Positions 1 through 7,919 of a stretch of DNA of 64,000 nucleotides are shown piece after piece. The stretch's first letter is position 1. Each line of letters opens with the position of its first letter. Below the pieces are notes generated by a model. It saw only the letters and a list, made by a program, of their open reading frames with translations, was not told the DNA's origin and made no database searches. The translations under genes and the position numbers were made by a program. Origin of the DNA: Geodermatophilus obscurus (GTDB lineage: Bacteria > Actinomycetota > Actinomycetes > Mycobacteriales > Geodermatophilaceae); contig NZ_FOWE01000006.1 of NCBI RefSeq assembly GCF_900115395.1, positions 310,001-374,000 of the forward strand, in the 5' to 3' direction.

Positions 1-467
1 GCCCCGGTGCTCGGCTTCGGCGAGACCACGTCCTCGACCAGCGCGACGACGTCGGCCGGCGTGGCGGCGGCGCGCAGGGCGGCGACGAAGTCCGGCCGGA
101 CCAGCGCGCGGGCCAGCGCCGACAGCAGGGTGAGGTGGTCGGCGTCCCCGGCCGCGGGCGCGGCGATGAGGAAGACGAGGTCGGCCGGGCCGTCGGCGGC
201 ACCGAAGTCGACCCGCGGGGTGAGCCGCCCGAACGCCAGCGACGCCTGCGTGACGGCGGCCGACCGGCAGTGCGGGATGGCGATGCCGCCGGGCAGGCCG
301 GTGGCGGCCTGGGCCTCGCGGGCGAGGGCGTCGCCGGCGAGACCCTCCGCCGAGGTGGCCCGGCCCGCGTCGGCCACGAGCGTGGCCAGCCGTCGGACGA
401 CGGCGGCCTTGTCCGAGCCGAGGTCGGCGTCGAGGACGACCAGCTCTGGGGAGATCAGTGCTGACAT
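1..467 (-). CDS. fruA: PTS fructose transporter, EIIA domain (partial)
   Basis: N-terminal part of the fructose-specific PTS permease; the rest lies beyond the left edge. About 155 residues are visible and form an EIIA (PTS_EIIA_2) domain, with the phospho-accepting histidine in the segment GGIAIPHCRS. In this family EIIA takes phosphate from HPr and hands it to EIIB, which phosphorylates fructose to fructose 1-phosphate during uptake by EIIC. The ATG start is preceded by GGAGGG at good spacing. It follows fruK by 19 bases on the same strand, so fruR-fruK-fruA is read as one operon. The EIIB and EIIC domains are not visible here and are assumed from the usual architecture. Confidence 0.9.
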   Translation of the reverse strand, partial: MSALISPELVVLDADLGSDKAAVVRRLATLVADAGRATSAEGLAGDALAREAQAATGLPGGIAIPHCRSAAVTQASLAFGRLTPRVDFGAADGPADLVFLIAAPAAGDADHLTLLSALARALVRPDFVAALRAAATPADVVALVEDVVSPKPSTG

Positions 468-486
468 GACGGACCCTCCGGGGGCG

Positions 487-1503
487 TCAGGGGACGTCGC
501 GGCCGGCGGCCGGGACGGGTTCCGGGGTGGACGGGGGAGTCCCGGGCAGGCCCGGGGAGACGGTCACGGCGGCCGGGTCGACCTGGTCCGGCGTCGGCAC
601 GGCCGAGCCCGGCAGGGCGGCGGCCGCCGAGCCGGTGGCGACCGCGCGGGCCAGCCGGTCGGCGGGGGCCGCGCCGGCGAGGTCGGCGAGCAGGTGCCCG
701 GCCAGGCTGGAGTCGCCGGCACCGACGGTGCTGCGGACGGCGATCCGCGGCGCGCGGGCCGACCACACCTCGCCCGCGGCGGTCGACAGCACGGCGCCGT
801 CGCCGCCGAGGGTGAGCAGCACCTCGCCGACGCCGCGCTCGTGCAGCTGCGCGACCGCGGCCGTGAGCGCCGCGGGGTCGGCGAGCAGGTCGGCCTCGCT
901 GGTGCCGGTCACCTGCGCCAGCTCCTCGGCGTTGGGCTTGAGCAGGTCGGGGGCGGCGTCGGGGCCGGCGGCCAGCAGCGCCCGCAGGGGGGCCTCGGAG
1001 GTGTCGACGGCGACCCGCGCACCGGTGCCGCGGACGGCGCGGACCAGCTCGGCGTACCAGCCCTCGGGGGTACCGGGGGGCAGCGACCCCGACAGCACCA
1101 CCCAGCGGGCACCCACGGCCGCGGCGGCCACCGCGGCGGCGAGCGCGGCGCGGAGGCCGGCGTCGAGCGCCGTGCCCGGCTCGTTGAGTTTGGTGGTCGT
1201 GCCGTCGGGCTCGGTGAGCGAGTAGTTGGTGCGCACCGGGGCGCCGGTGGGGACGGTGACCAGCGGCAGCCGCAGCGCCTCCAGGGCGGTGACCAGCGGG
1301 TCGGTGGGGTCGGCCGGCACGACGGCGAGGACGTCGGCCCGGGCCGCGGCCAGCGCCCGGGCGACGTTGACGCCCTTGCCGCCGGGCTCGGTGGAGCTCG
1401 GGCCGAGGCGGGCGACCTCGCCGCGGGCCAGCGGGCCGGGCAGGGCGAGGGTGCGGTCCAGGCTCGGGTTGGCCGTCAGGGTGACGACCCGGCCGCCGGT
1501 CAC
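487..1503 (-). CDS. fruK: 1-phosphofructokinase
   Basis: PfkB-family sugar kinase of 338 residues that would convert fructose 1-phosphate to fructose 1,6-bisphosphate. Visible family marks are the N-terminal TANPSLDRTL, the first PfkB signature PGGKGVNVARAL, the substrate-loop segment TTKLNEPG, and the C-terminal GAGDSSLAGH motif whose Asp is the catalytic base. The GTG start overlaps the stop of the upstream DeoR gene as GTGA, which suggests translational coupling. Placement between a DeoR regulator and the EIIA domain of fruA separates it from other PfkB kinases such as tagatose-6-phosphate kinase. Confidence 0.95.
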   Translation of the reverse strand: MTGGRVVTLTANPSLDRTLALPGPLARGEVARLGPSSTEPGGKGVNVARALAAARADVLAVVPADPTDPLVTALEALRLPLVTVPTGAPVRTNYSLTEPDGTTTKLNEPGTALDAGLRAALAAAVAAAAVGARWVVLSGSLPPGTPEGWYAELVRAVRGTGARVAVDTSEAPLRALLAAGPDAAPDLLKPNAEELAQVTGTSEADLLADPAALTAAVAQLHERGVGEVLLTLGGDGAVLSTAAGEVWSARAPRIAVRSTVGAGDSSLAGHLLADLAGAAPADRLARAVATGSAAAALPGSAVPTPDQVDPAAVTVSPGLPGTPPSTPEPVPAAGRDVP

Positions 1504-2267
1504 GCGACCAGGACCTCGACGCCGGCGTCGGCCAGCCGCTCGACGACCGCGGGGTCGGCGCCGCCGTCGGTGACCACGACGTCGACGTCCTCGAGGGCGG
1601 CGAAGCGGACCAGGTGCTCGCGGCCGAGCTTGCTGCTGTCGGCGAGCACCACGACCCGCTGGCCGGCCCGGACCATGGCCCGTTTGACCGCGGCCTCGGC
1701 CTCGTCCGGGGTGGTCAGGCCGTGGCCGGGGGTGATCCCGTTGGTGCCGAGGAAGGCGACGTCGGCGCGCAGGTCGGCCAGCGCGCGCACCGGGGTGTCG
1801 CCGACGGCGCACTGGGTGAGCCCCCGCACCCGCCCGCCCAGCACGTGCAGCGTGATGCCCGGCGCGGTGGCCAGCCGCGCGGCGATCGGCACCGAGTTGG
1901 TGGCGACGAAGAGGGTGCGGTCGACGGGGAGCACGTCGGCCAGCGCGGCGGTCGAGCTGCCGCCGTCGAGCAGCAGGCTGCCGCCCGGGCCCGGCAGCAG
2001 GTCGAGGGCGGCGGCGGCGATCTTGCGCTTGGCCTCGGCCCGGGTGGCGTGGCGGTCGGCCAGGGCCGTCTCCACGAGGGTCAGCGCCCCGGCCGGGACC
2101 GCTCCTCCGTGCACCCGGCGCAGCACTCCGGCACGCTCGAGGACGGCGAGGTCGCGGCGGACGGTCTCGGTGGTGACGCCGAACTGCTCGGCCACGGCGG
2201 TGACCGCGATGCGGCCCTCCTCCGCGACCAGCGTGCCGATCGCCTGCTGTCGCTCCTCGGCGTACAC
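1500..2267 (-). CDS. fruR: DeoR-family transcriptional regulator of the fructose operon
   Basis: 255-residue DeoR-type regulator. The N-terminal winged helix (about residues 6-58) contains VTAVAEQFGVTTETVRRDL, the typical DeoR recognition helix, and the C-terminal DeoRC sugar-phosphate sensor domain (about 75-235) follows. It is the first gene of the minus-strand operon with fruK and fruA and is divergent from ptsI. By analogy with other actinobacterial FruR proteins it probably represses the PTS genes and is relieved by a fructose phosphate; the effector is inferred. A palindrome in the divergent promoter region is a candidate operator. Confidence 0.9.
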   Translation of the reverse strand: MYAEERQQAIGTLVAEEGRIAVTAVAEQFGVTTETVRRDLAVLERAGVLRRVHGGAVPAGALTLVETALADRHATRAEAKRKIAAAALDLLPGPGGSLLLDGGSSTAALADVLPVDRTLFVATNSVPIAARLATAPGITLHVLGGRVRGLTQCAVGDTPVRALADLRADVAFLGTNGITPGHGLTTPDEAEAAVKRAMVRAGQRVVVLADSSKLGREHLVRFAALEDVDVVVTDGGADPAVVERLADAGVEVLVA

Positions 2268-2345
2268 GGTCCACTCCCTCGCCGTAGCAGTCGTGCCCGA
2301 ACATGTGGGAACGCCTCTGTGTCTGTGTTGTTCTACGTTGGTTAC

Positions 2346-2359
2346 GTTGACAAGTCAAC
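2346..2359. promoter_or_regulatory. Candidate FruR operator (palindrome)
   Basis: GTTGAC-AA-GTCAAC is a perfect 6-bp inverted repeat around AA, in the 161-bp gap between the divergent fruR and ptsI genes. It is AT-rich for this genome. Its position suits a DeoR-type operator, but no binding evidence exists here. Confidence 0.5.
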
Positions 2360-2428
2360 AGGAGTTCGTGAGGCTGGTCACCGACGGACGACGGCGTCCC
2401 CCCAGTCGACGACCACGTGGAGGTCCGC

Positions 2429-4114
2429 ATGTCCACCACCACCGCTCCCACCGTGCTGACCGGGACGCCCGTCGTCCCCGGGGTGGTCCTGGGCCCCGTC
2501 GTGCGCCCGGCCGGCGCCGTCCGGCTGCCCGACGCCGTGGCCGCGGAGACGCTGCCCGAGGCCGCCCGGGCCGAGGAGCGGGCGCGCTTCACCGCGGCCG
2601 CCGAGACGGTGGCCGGCCGGCTGGCCGCGCGCGCCGCGGCGGCGACCGGGATGACCGCCGAGGTCCTCTCGGCCACCGCCGGCCTCGCCCGTGACCGCGG
2701 GCTGCTGGGCTCGGTGGAGCAGCGCATCGACGCCGGCACCCCGGCCGCGGTCGCGACCGTGCAGGCCGCCCAGCAGTTCGTCGACGTCTTCACCTCGCTC
2801 GGCGGCGTCATGGCCGAGCGCGTCACCGACGTCCGTGACGTCCGCGACCGCGTCGTCGCCGAGCTGACCGGGCAGGGCGAGCCCGGGGTGCCCGCGCCCG
2901 GGACGCCGTCGGTGCTGCTGGCCGACGACCTCGCGCCCGCCGACACCGCCGGCCTCGACCCCGCGCGCATCGTCGGGCTGGCCACGCGGCTGGGCGGCAC
3001 CACCAGCCACACCGCGATCATCGCCCGCCAGCTCAACCTGCCGCTGGTCGTCGGCGTCGAGGGCCTCGACGCCGTTCCGGAGGGTGCCACCGTGCTCCTC
3101 GACGCCGAGGAGGGCGCCCTCACCGTCGACCCGGACCCGGAGTCGGCGACCGCCCAGGTGGACGCCGCGCGGCGCACGGCCCAGGCGCTGGCCGGCTACC
3201 GCGGCCCGGCCACCACCCGGGACGGCGTGGCCGTCCCGGTGCTGGCCAACGTCCAGGACGGCCCGGGCACCCGCACGGCGATGGTGGCGCACGCCGAGGG
3301 GGTCGGCCTGTTCCGCACCGAGCTGGCCTTCCTCGGCCGGGCCGCCGAGCCCACCGTGGAGGAGCAGGCCACCGGCTACGCCGACGTGTTCGAGGCCGCG
3401 GCCGGCCGGCGCGTCGTCCTGCGCACCCTCGACGCCGGGTCGGACAAGCCGCTGGAGTTCGCGACGCCGCCGGAGGAGGCCAACCCGGCGCTCGGCGTCC
3501 GCGGCCTGCGCATCGCCCGCCGCGACCCGGGGCTGCTCGACCGCCAGCTCGACGCCGTCGCCGAGGCCGCCCGCCGCACTTCGACGTCGCCGTGGGTGAT
3601 GGCGCCGATGGTCGCCACCGTGGCCGAGGCCGCCGACTTCGCCGCCCGCGTGCGCGAGCGCGGCCTGGTGCCCGGCGTGATGGTGGAGGTGCCGTCGGTG
3701 GCGCTGCTGGCCGACCGGTTCCTCGAGGTCGTCGACTTCCTGTCGATCGGCACCAACGACCTCTCGCAGTACGCGCTGGCCGCCGACCGGCTCTCGGCCG
3801 ACCTGGCCGACCTCACCGACCCCTGGCAGCCGGCACTGCTGGCGCTGGTCGCGGCCACCGCGGACGCGGGCCGGCGGGCGGGCAAGCCGGTCGGCGTCTG
3901 CGGCGAGGCCGCCGCGGACCCGCTGCTGGCGTGCGTGCTGGTCGGCCTCGGCGTCACGTCGCTGTCCTGCGCGGCCCCCGCCGTCGCCGGCGTGGGCGCC
4001 CGGCTGTCCGCCGTCGACTCCACGGCCTGCCAGGAGGCCGCCCGCGCCGCGCTGGCCGCCGAGGACCCGCGGGCCGCGCGGGCCGCGGCGCGGGCCGTGC
4101 TCACCGCCGGCTGA
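2429..4114 (+). CDS. ptsI: Phosphoenolpyruvate-protein phosphotransferase (PTS enzyme I)
   Basis: 561-residue enzyme I, which starts the PTS phosphate relay by taking phosphate from PEP and passing it to HPr. The phosphohistidine is His194 in GGTTSHTAIIAR. The C-terminal PEP-binding TIM barrel carries LFRTELAFL and the active-site cysteine segment GVCGEAAADP. The ATG was chosen over the in-frame GTG twelve bases upstream because GGAGG sits five bases before it. It is divergent from the fruR-fruK-fruA operon. HPr (ptsH) is not in the window and probably lies beyond fruA on the left. Confidence 0.95.
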   Translation: MSTTTAPTVLTGTPVVPGVVLGPVVRPAGAVRLPDAVAAETLPEAARAEERARFTAAAETVAGRLAARAAAATGMTAEVLSATAGLARDRGLLGSVEQRIDAGTPAAVATVQAAQQFVDVFTSLGGVMAERVTDVRDVRDRVVAELTGQGEPGVPAPGTPSVLLADDLAPADTAGLDPARIVGLATRLGGTTSHTAIIARQLNLPLVVGVEGLDAVPEGATVLLDAEEGALTVDPDPESATAQVDAARRTAQALAGYRGPATTRDGVAVPVLANVQDGPGTRTAMVAHAEGVGLFRTELAFLGRAAEPTVEEQATGYADVFEAAAGRRVVLRTLDAGSDKPLEFATPPEEANPALGVRGLRIARRDPGLLDRQLDAVAEAARRTSTSPWVMAPMVATVAEAADFAARVRERGLVPGVMVEVPSVALLADRFLEVVDFLSIGTNDLSQYALAADRLSADLADLTDPWQPALLALVAATADAGRRAGKPVGVCGEAAADPLLACVLVGLGVTSLSCAAPAVAGVGARLSAVDSTACQEAARAALAAEDPRAARAAARAVLTAG

Positions 4115-4177
4115 CGAGCGCGGCGGGCGGTCCGCGCCGCTCGCCGCACCGTCCGCCCGCCCGCTCCGTCCCCGCCT

Positions 4178-4427
4178 GCTCCTGGGGCGGTGTTCGTGGT
4201 GTCGGGGTGCTGCAGTGCCCCCGGTGTGCCGGGAACACCCCAGGAGCCGCTCCCACCCGGGCCCGCGGAGCCCCGCCCGCTCCTGCGGTGCCCCCTGCGC
4301 TCCTGCGGTGCTGCACGACCGCAGGAGTGCCGGGCGTGCTGCAGGACCGGCCCGGCCGCTCGCCGGGGTGATCCCGCGCTCCTCGGGTCCAGCACCGCCC
4401 CCGGCGTGCCGAGAACACCCCCGGAGC
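4178..4427. repeat. Hairpin cluster with a repeated 30-bp unit
   Basis: The 464 bp between ptsI and the next small gene hold no convincing ORF but several inverted repeats. GCTCCTGGGG (4178-4187) pairs with CCCCAGGAGC (4238-4247), extended by GTGTTC/GAACAC. CTCCTGCGGT (4300-4309) pairs perfectly with ACCGCAGGAG (4318-4327) around an 8-nt loop. A 30-bp unit at 4218-4247 recurs at 4398-4427 with three mismatches. The cluster may terminate ptsI transcription and also act as a dispersed intergenic repeat. Confidence 0.6.
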
Positions 4428-4578
4428 GGTCCGTCCGCACGACCCCGTCTCCCTCGCTGGGGTGAACGATCGTCGGGAATGTGACGATGCTCCCTACGGA
4501 TCATCGGAACATCCGGGTGATCACCTGCTTTACTACTGATGCAGGACCCACACCGGCACCAAAGAGGAGACGACGGAC

Positions 4579-4716
4579 ATGAGCATCTCGACCACCTGGC
4601 GCCAGCGTCGACAGGTCGCCCGCACGCGGCGTGCGCTCGACCGCGCGCTCGCCCGCACCAGCAGCCCCGCGATGCGTGACGAGCTGCTGACGATGGCCAA
4701 CAACAGCGGCTTCTGA
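4579..4716 (+). CDS. Small conserved protein, 45 residues
   Basis: A 45-residue basic protein beginning MSISTTWRQRRQVARTRRAL and ending MRDELLTMANNSGF. It has a clear Shine-Dalgarno (AAAGAGGAGA) nine bases before the ATG, actinobacterial codon bias, and a GC-rich hairpin after the stop. Short proteins with this basic N-terminal half and a MRDEL-type C-terminus occur in related actinobacteria as hypothetical proteins; that resemblance is from memory. No membrane segment or signal peptide is visible. It stands alone between ptsI and the cyclase gene. Function unknown. Confidence 0.7.
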   Translation: MSISTTWRQRRQVARTRRALDRALARTSSPAMRDELLTMANNSGF

Positions 4717-4763
4717 CGCCCTCGGGGTCCCGGTGACCCCTGCGCCCCCGGGCGCGTACCGCA

Positions 4764-4794
4764 CGGCCCCGGTCTGCCTGGCAGCCCGGGGCCG
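4764..4794 (+). terminator. Hairpin after the 45-residue gene
   Basis: CGGCCCCGG pairs perfectly with CCGGGGCCG around a 13-nt loop, 48 bases after the stop codon. There is no T-tract, as is common for actinobacterial terminators. Confidence 0.5.
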
Positions 4795-4877
4795 ACTGCT
4801 GTCCGGGGACCGGCGGTGACCTCCCCCCTTCGGGTCGGCGGCTCAACCCGGGGCGAGCCGGTGCCGATCCAGCGGGG

Positions 4878-7001
4878 GTGAGTGGACACCGCCGGGGGAC
4901 CCCGACGCCCGACCGGCCGGGGGACGGCGACACGGCGCACGAGGAGGCCCGGGAGACCTCCGGCGCGACGACCGGGCTGGTCCTCGCCTTCGTCGCCCAG
5001 CACGCCGGCGAGGCCGCGGTGCAGGAGGTGCTCGCCCGGGCCGGCGTGCCGTTCACGGCCGACGAGCTCTCCCGGGCCTCGACCTGGACCAGCTATGACA
5101 CCCGGATCCGGCTGTTCACCGCGGCCGCGGAGGTCCTCGGTGACCCGGGCGTCATGTTCCGGGTGGGCGCCGAGTCGCTGCGCACCGGTATGAACCCCAG
5201 CGTGGTCGTCCTGGTGCGCGCCATGGGCTCACCGCGTCAGGTGTTCGCCCGGCTGCCCCGCGCCGTCGCCAACTTCTCCACGACCTCCACCATGGAGGTG
5301 CTGGAGGCCGGCGCCACCTCGGCCACGATCCGCTACCGGCTGCACGAGGGCTACGTGCACTCGCGGCTGGACTGCGACTACGCCCGCGGCCTCATCAGCA
5401 TGGTCCCCACCGTCTTCGGCCTCGCTCCGGCCCACGTGGTGCACGAGGAGTGCGAGTCCGACGGCCACGAGGCCTGCGTCTACCACCTCTCCTGGGACCG
5501 GCGCTCCCGGCGGCCCTGGCGGCGGCGGAGCGAGGCGGCCGCGGACGCCGAGCTGGCGGCCCTGCGCAGCCAGGTCCGCGCGCTGCAGTCCGCGGCCACC
5601 GACCTGGTCGACGGCGAGGACCTGGACACCGTCCTGTCGCGCATCGTCGAGCGCGCCGCCGCTGCCGTCCTGGCGCCCGCCTACCTGCTCGCCGTCTCCT
5701 CGCCGCTCGGCGGTGCGCCGCTGGTGCACAGCTCCGGCCTGCCGCCGGCGGAGGTCCCGGCCCTGACCGCCCGCCTGCTCGCCGGGGAGGACCTCGGCCC
5801 CGGCGCGGTCGTCGTCGACGTCGCCTCCGCCCGGCGGACCCACGGCCGGCTGGCCGCGCTGCACCGTCCCGGCGAGGGCGGCCTCGGCGACGAGCGCACC
5901 ATGCTGGCGGCCTACGCCGGACACGCGGCGGCCGCGCTGGACCTCGTCATGGCCCTGGAGGCCAGCCGGGCGGAGACCCGGCGCGCCGGCGCACTGCTCG
6001 AGCTGGCGCACGGTCTGTCCCAGGCGGTCGACGTCCCGGCGATCTGCCAGGCCGTCGCCGGTGCCCTGCCCGGCATCGTGGGGTGCGGCAGCTCCGGTGT
6101 CCTGCTGTGGGACCCGGCGGGCGCGGTGCTGCAGACGGCGGCGTGCGCGGGCCTGGGCGCGGAGCAGGAGGGCGTCCTGCGGGCCGCGCGCCTGCACGCC
6201 GAGGACGTGCCCGAGCTGTTCGGCATGCTCAGCGACCGCGAGCCGCGGGTGATCACCGCCAGCGGGGGCAGCGCACCCATGCGCGAGCTGCTCACCGCCC
6301 TCGGGCTCGGCGACGTCGTCGCCCTGCCCCTGCTCGCCGGCAGCAGGTTCCTCGGCGTCGTCACCGCCAGCTGGGCGGCGGGCGAGACCGCCGACGCGCT
6401 CGACCGCGACGTGCTGGCCCGCCTGCGCGGTGTCGGGGACCAGGCCTCGACCGCGCTGCAGAAGGCCCGGCTCCTGGAGACCGTCCGCCACCAGGCCACC
6501 CACGACGCGCTCACCGGCCTGCCCAACCGGGTGCTCTTCCGGGAGCGGCTGGTCGCGGCGCTGGCGGCCACGCCGGAGTCCGGCCACGTCGGCGTCCTCT
6601 TCTGCGACCTCGACCGGTTCAAGGCGGTCAACGACACCCTCGGCCACGCGGCCGGCGACGAGCTGCTGCGCCAGGTCTCGGCCCGGCTGCGCGCCGCCGT
6701 CCGGCCCGGGGACACCATCGGGCGGCTCAGCGGCGACGAGTTCGCCGTCCTGGTGCCCCGCCTGGCCGGGACCCGCGCGGCCGACGCCGTCGTGGCGCGG
6801 GTCGCCGCGGCGTTCGACCAGCCGTTCCGGCTCGAGGGCACCCCGGTCGGGGTCGGTACCAGCACGGGTGTGGCCGTGCACTCCGGCCGGTCGGCCGACC
6901 CCTCCGCCGACGCCGAGCGGCTGCTGCGGGACGCCGATGCCGCCATGTACCGGCACAAGCAGCGCGAGCACCCGCCGACGTCGGCCCCGCGGGGGGACTG
7001 A
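4878..7001 (+). CDS. Diguanylate cyclase with V4R and GAF sensor domains
   Basis: 707 residues. The N-terminal third (about 35-205) resembles V4R/heme-NO-binding-like sensor domains and ends with the Cys-containing DYARG...EECESDGHEACVYHLSW. Two GAF-like regions (about 235-355 and 375-530) follow, then a GGDEF domain (about 545-700). The active-site motif is the SGDEF variant at residues 618-622, a variant found in some active cyclases, and an intact RxxD inhibitory site (RPGD) lies five residues before it, so c-di-GMP synthesis with product inhibition is likely. There is no EAL domain and no membrane segment, so it should be a cytosolic sensor. The GTG start is the furthest upstream; a later start is possible. 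Confidence 0.85.
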   Translation: MSGHRRGTPTPDRPGDGDTAHEEARETSGATTGLVLAFVAQHAGEAAVQEVLARAGVPFTADELSRASTWTSYDTRIRLFTAAAEVLGDPGVMFRVGAESLRTGMNPSVVVLVRAMGSPRQVFARLPRAVANFSTTSTMEVLEAGATSATIRYRLHEGYVHSRLDCDYARGLISMVPTVFGLAPAHVVHEECESDGHEACVYHLSWDRRSRRPWRRRSEAAADAELAALRSQVRALQSAATDLVDGEDLDTVLSRIVERAAAAVLAPAYLLAVSSPLGGAPLVHSSGLPPAEVPALTARLLAGEDLGPGAVVVDVASARRTHGRLAALHRPGEGGLGDERTMLAAYAGHAAAALDLVMALEASRAETRRAGALLELAHGLSQAVDVPAICQAVAGALPGIVGCGSSGVLLWDPAGAVLQTAACAGLGAEQEGVLRAARLHAEDVPELFGMLSDREPRVITASGGSAPMRELLTALGLGDVVALPLLAGSRFLGVVTASWAAGETADALDRDVLARLRGVGDQASTALQKARLLETVRHQATHDALTGLPNRVLFRERLVAALAATPESGHVGVLFCDLDRFKAVNDTLGHAAGDELLRQVSARLRAAVRPGDTIGRLSGDEFAVLVPRLAGTRAADAVVARVAAAFDQPFRLEGTPVGVGTSTGVAVHSGRSADPSADAERLLRDADAAMYRHKQREHPPTSAPRGD

Positions 7002-7016
7002 CGAAGGACCGGTGGT

Positions 7017-7070
7017 CGGCCCCCTGCCGGATCCCGCCCCGAGCCTGCGAGGGGTGGGAGCAGGGGGTCC
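7017..7070 (-). terminator. Long imperfect hairpin, repeated terminator type (copy 1)
   Basis: GGCCCCCTGC at one end pairs with GCAGGGGGTCC at the other, with an internal GC-rich arm. It abuts the stop of the minus-strand phosphatase gene and lies between two convergent genes. A near-identical 55-bp copy is at 36380-36434, also directly after a minus-strand stop codon. Confidence 0.65.
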
Positions 7071-7075
7071 TCGTG

Positions 7076-7897
7076 CTAACGCAGCCGAGCCCGCAGGGCG
7101 GCCTGCTCGTCGGGGCCGAAGCCGTGCTCGGTCAGCCACCCCAGCGGGCCGCCGTGCCGCTCGTCGAGGATCTCCAGCAGCCGCCGCATCGTCTCCGCGC
7201 GCGGGGTGTGGCTGGCGACGTCGCGGTTGGTCATGTCCTCGGCGTAGGTGCGGGAGGAGCGCAGCTTGGCCACCAGTGCGTCGATGACCTCGGCGGTCAT
7301 CGCGTAGTCGGCCACGATCTCCTCGTGCGGCACCCCCGCCGCGGCGAGCGCGAACATCGCCACCACGCCGGTGCGGTCCTTGCCCGCGGCGCAGTGCACC
7401 ACCGCCGCGCCGTCCCCGCCGGCGATCACCCGCAGCGCGGCCAGGACGTTGTCCGGCCGGTGGTGCAGGTAGCCGAGGTAGGAGCGCACCGCCGGCGGCT
7501 CCACCTCGTCGGCCTCGGTGGTCTGCCGGGGCAGCAGGGTCTCCAGCCAGTCCGAGGGCAGCTCGGGGACGTCGTCCTCCTCGACGGCGAAGACGTCGGT
7601 GTGGTGGCCCTTCTCGGGCAGCAGGCTCAGGTGCCGGTGGGTGACGCCCTCGACGTCGCGCAGCGGGCCCCGGCCCTCCAGCAGCACCTCCGCGGTGGTG
7701 CGCAGGTCGATGACGTCGCGCAGCGGCAGCTCGGCCAGCCGGCGCAGGTCGTCGTCGCTGAGGGTCTGCAGGTTGTCGCTGCGCAGCACCCGGCCGAACG
7801 CGGTCGTGCCGCCGTCGGTGGTGGGCAGCCCGCCCAGGTCGCGCGTGTTGGTGGTCCCGTCGAGTCGCAGCCAGCGGTCGGGGTGCGGTGAGCTCAC
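7076..7897 (-). CDS. Tyrosine-protein phosphatase (Y_phosphatase3 family)
   Basis: 273-residue dual-specificity-like phosphatase. It starts with the family's N-terminal signature (NTRDLGGLPTTDG...RVLRSDNL) and carries the P-loop HCAAGKDRTG (CX5R) near residue 170. Relatives include the mycobacterial secreted phosphatase PtpB, although no signal peptide is visible here. The GTG start is preceded six bases upstream by TACGGT, a leaderless arrangement. Substrate unknown; the family acts on phosphotyrosine and in some cases on phosphoinositides. Confidence 0.88.
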   Translation of the reverse strand: MSSPHPDRWLRLDGTTNTRDLGGLPTTDGGTTAFGRVLRSDNLQTLSDDDLRRLAELPLRDVIDLRTTAEVLLEGRGPLRDVEGVTHRHLSLLPEKGHHTDVFAVEEDDVPELPSDWLETLLPRQTTEADEVEPPAVRSYLGYLHHRPDNVLAALRVIAGGDGAAVVHCAAGKDRTGVVAMFALAAAGVPHEEIVADYAMTAEVIDALVAKLRSSRTYAEDMTNRDVASHTPRAETMRRLLEILDERHGGPLGWLTEHGFGPDEQAALRARLR

Positions 7898-7919
7898 CCC
7901 TCGACCGTACGGCGCGCCG

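Noticed and set aside
4215-4484. Open frames of 89-105 codons in the gap after ptsI
   Set aside because: They overlap each other on both strands, follow the inverted repeats, lack ribosome sites and encode low-complexity Pro/Arg-rich sequence.
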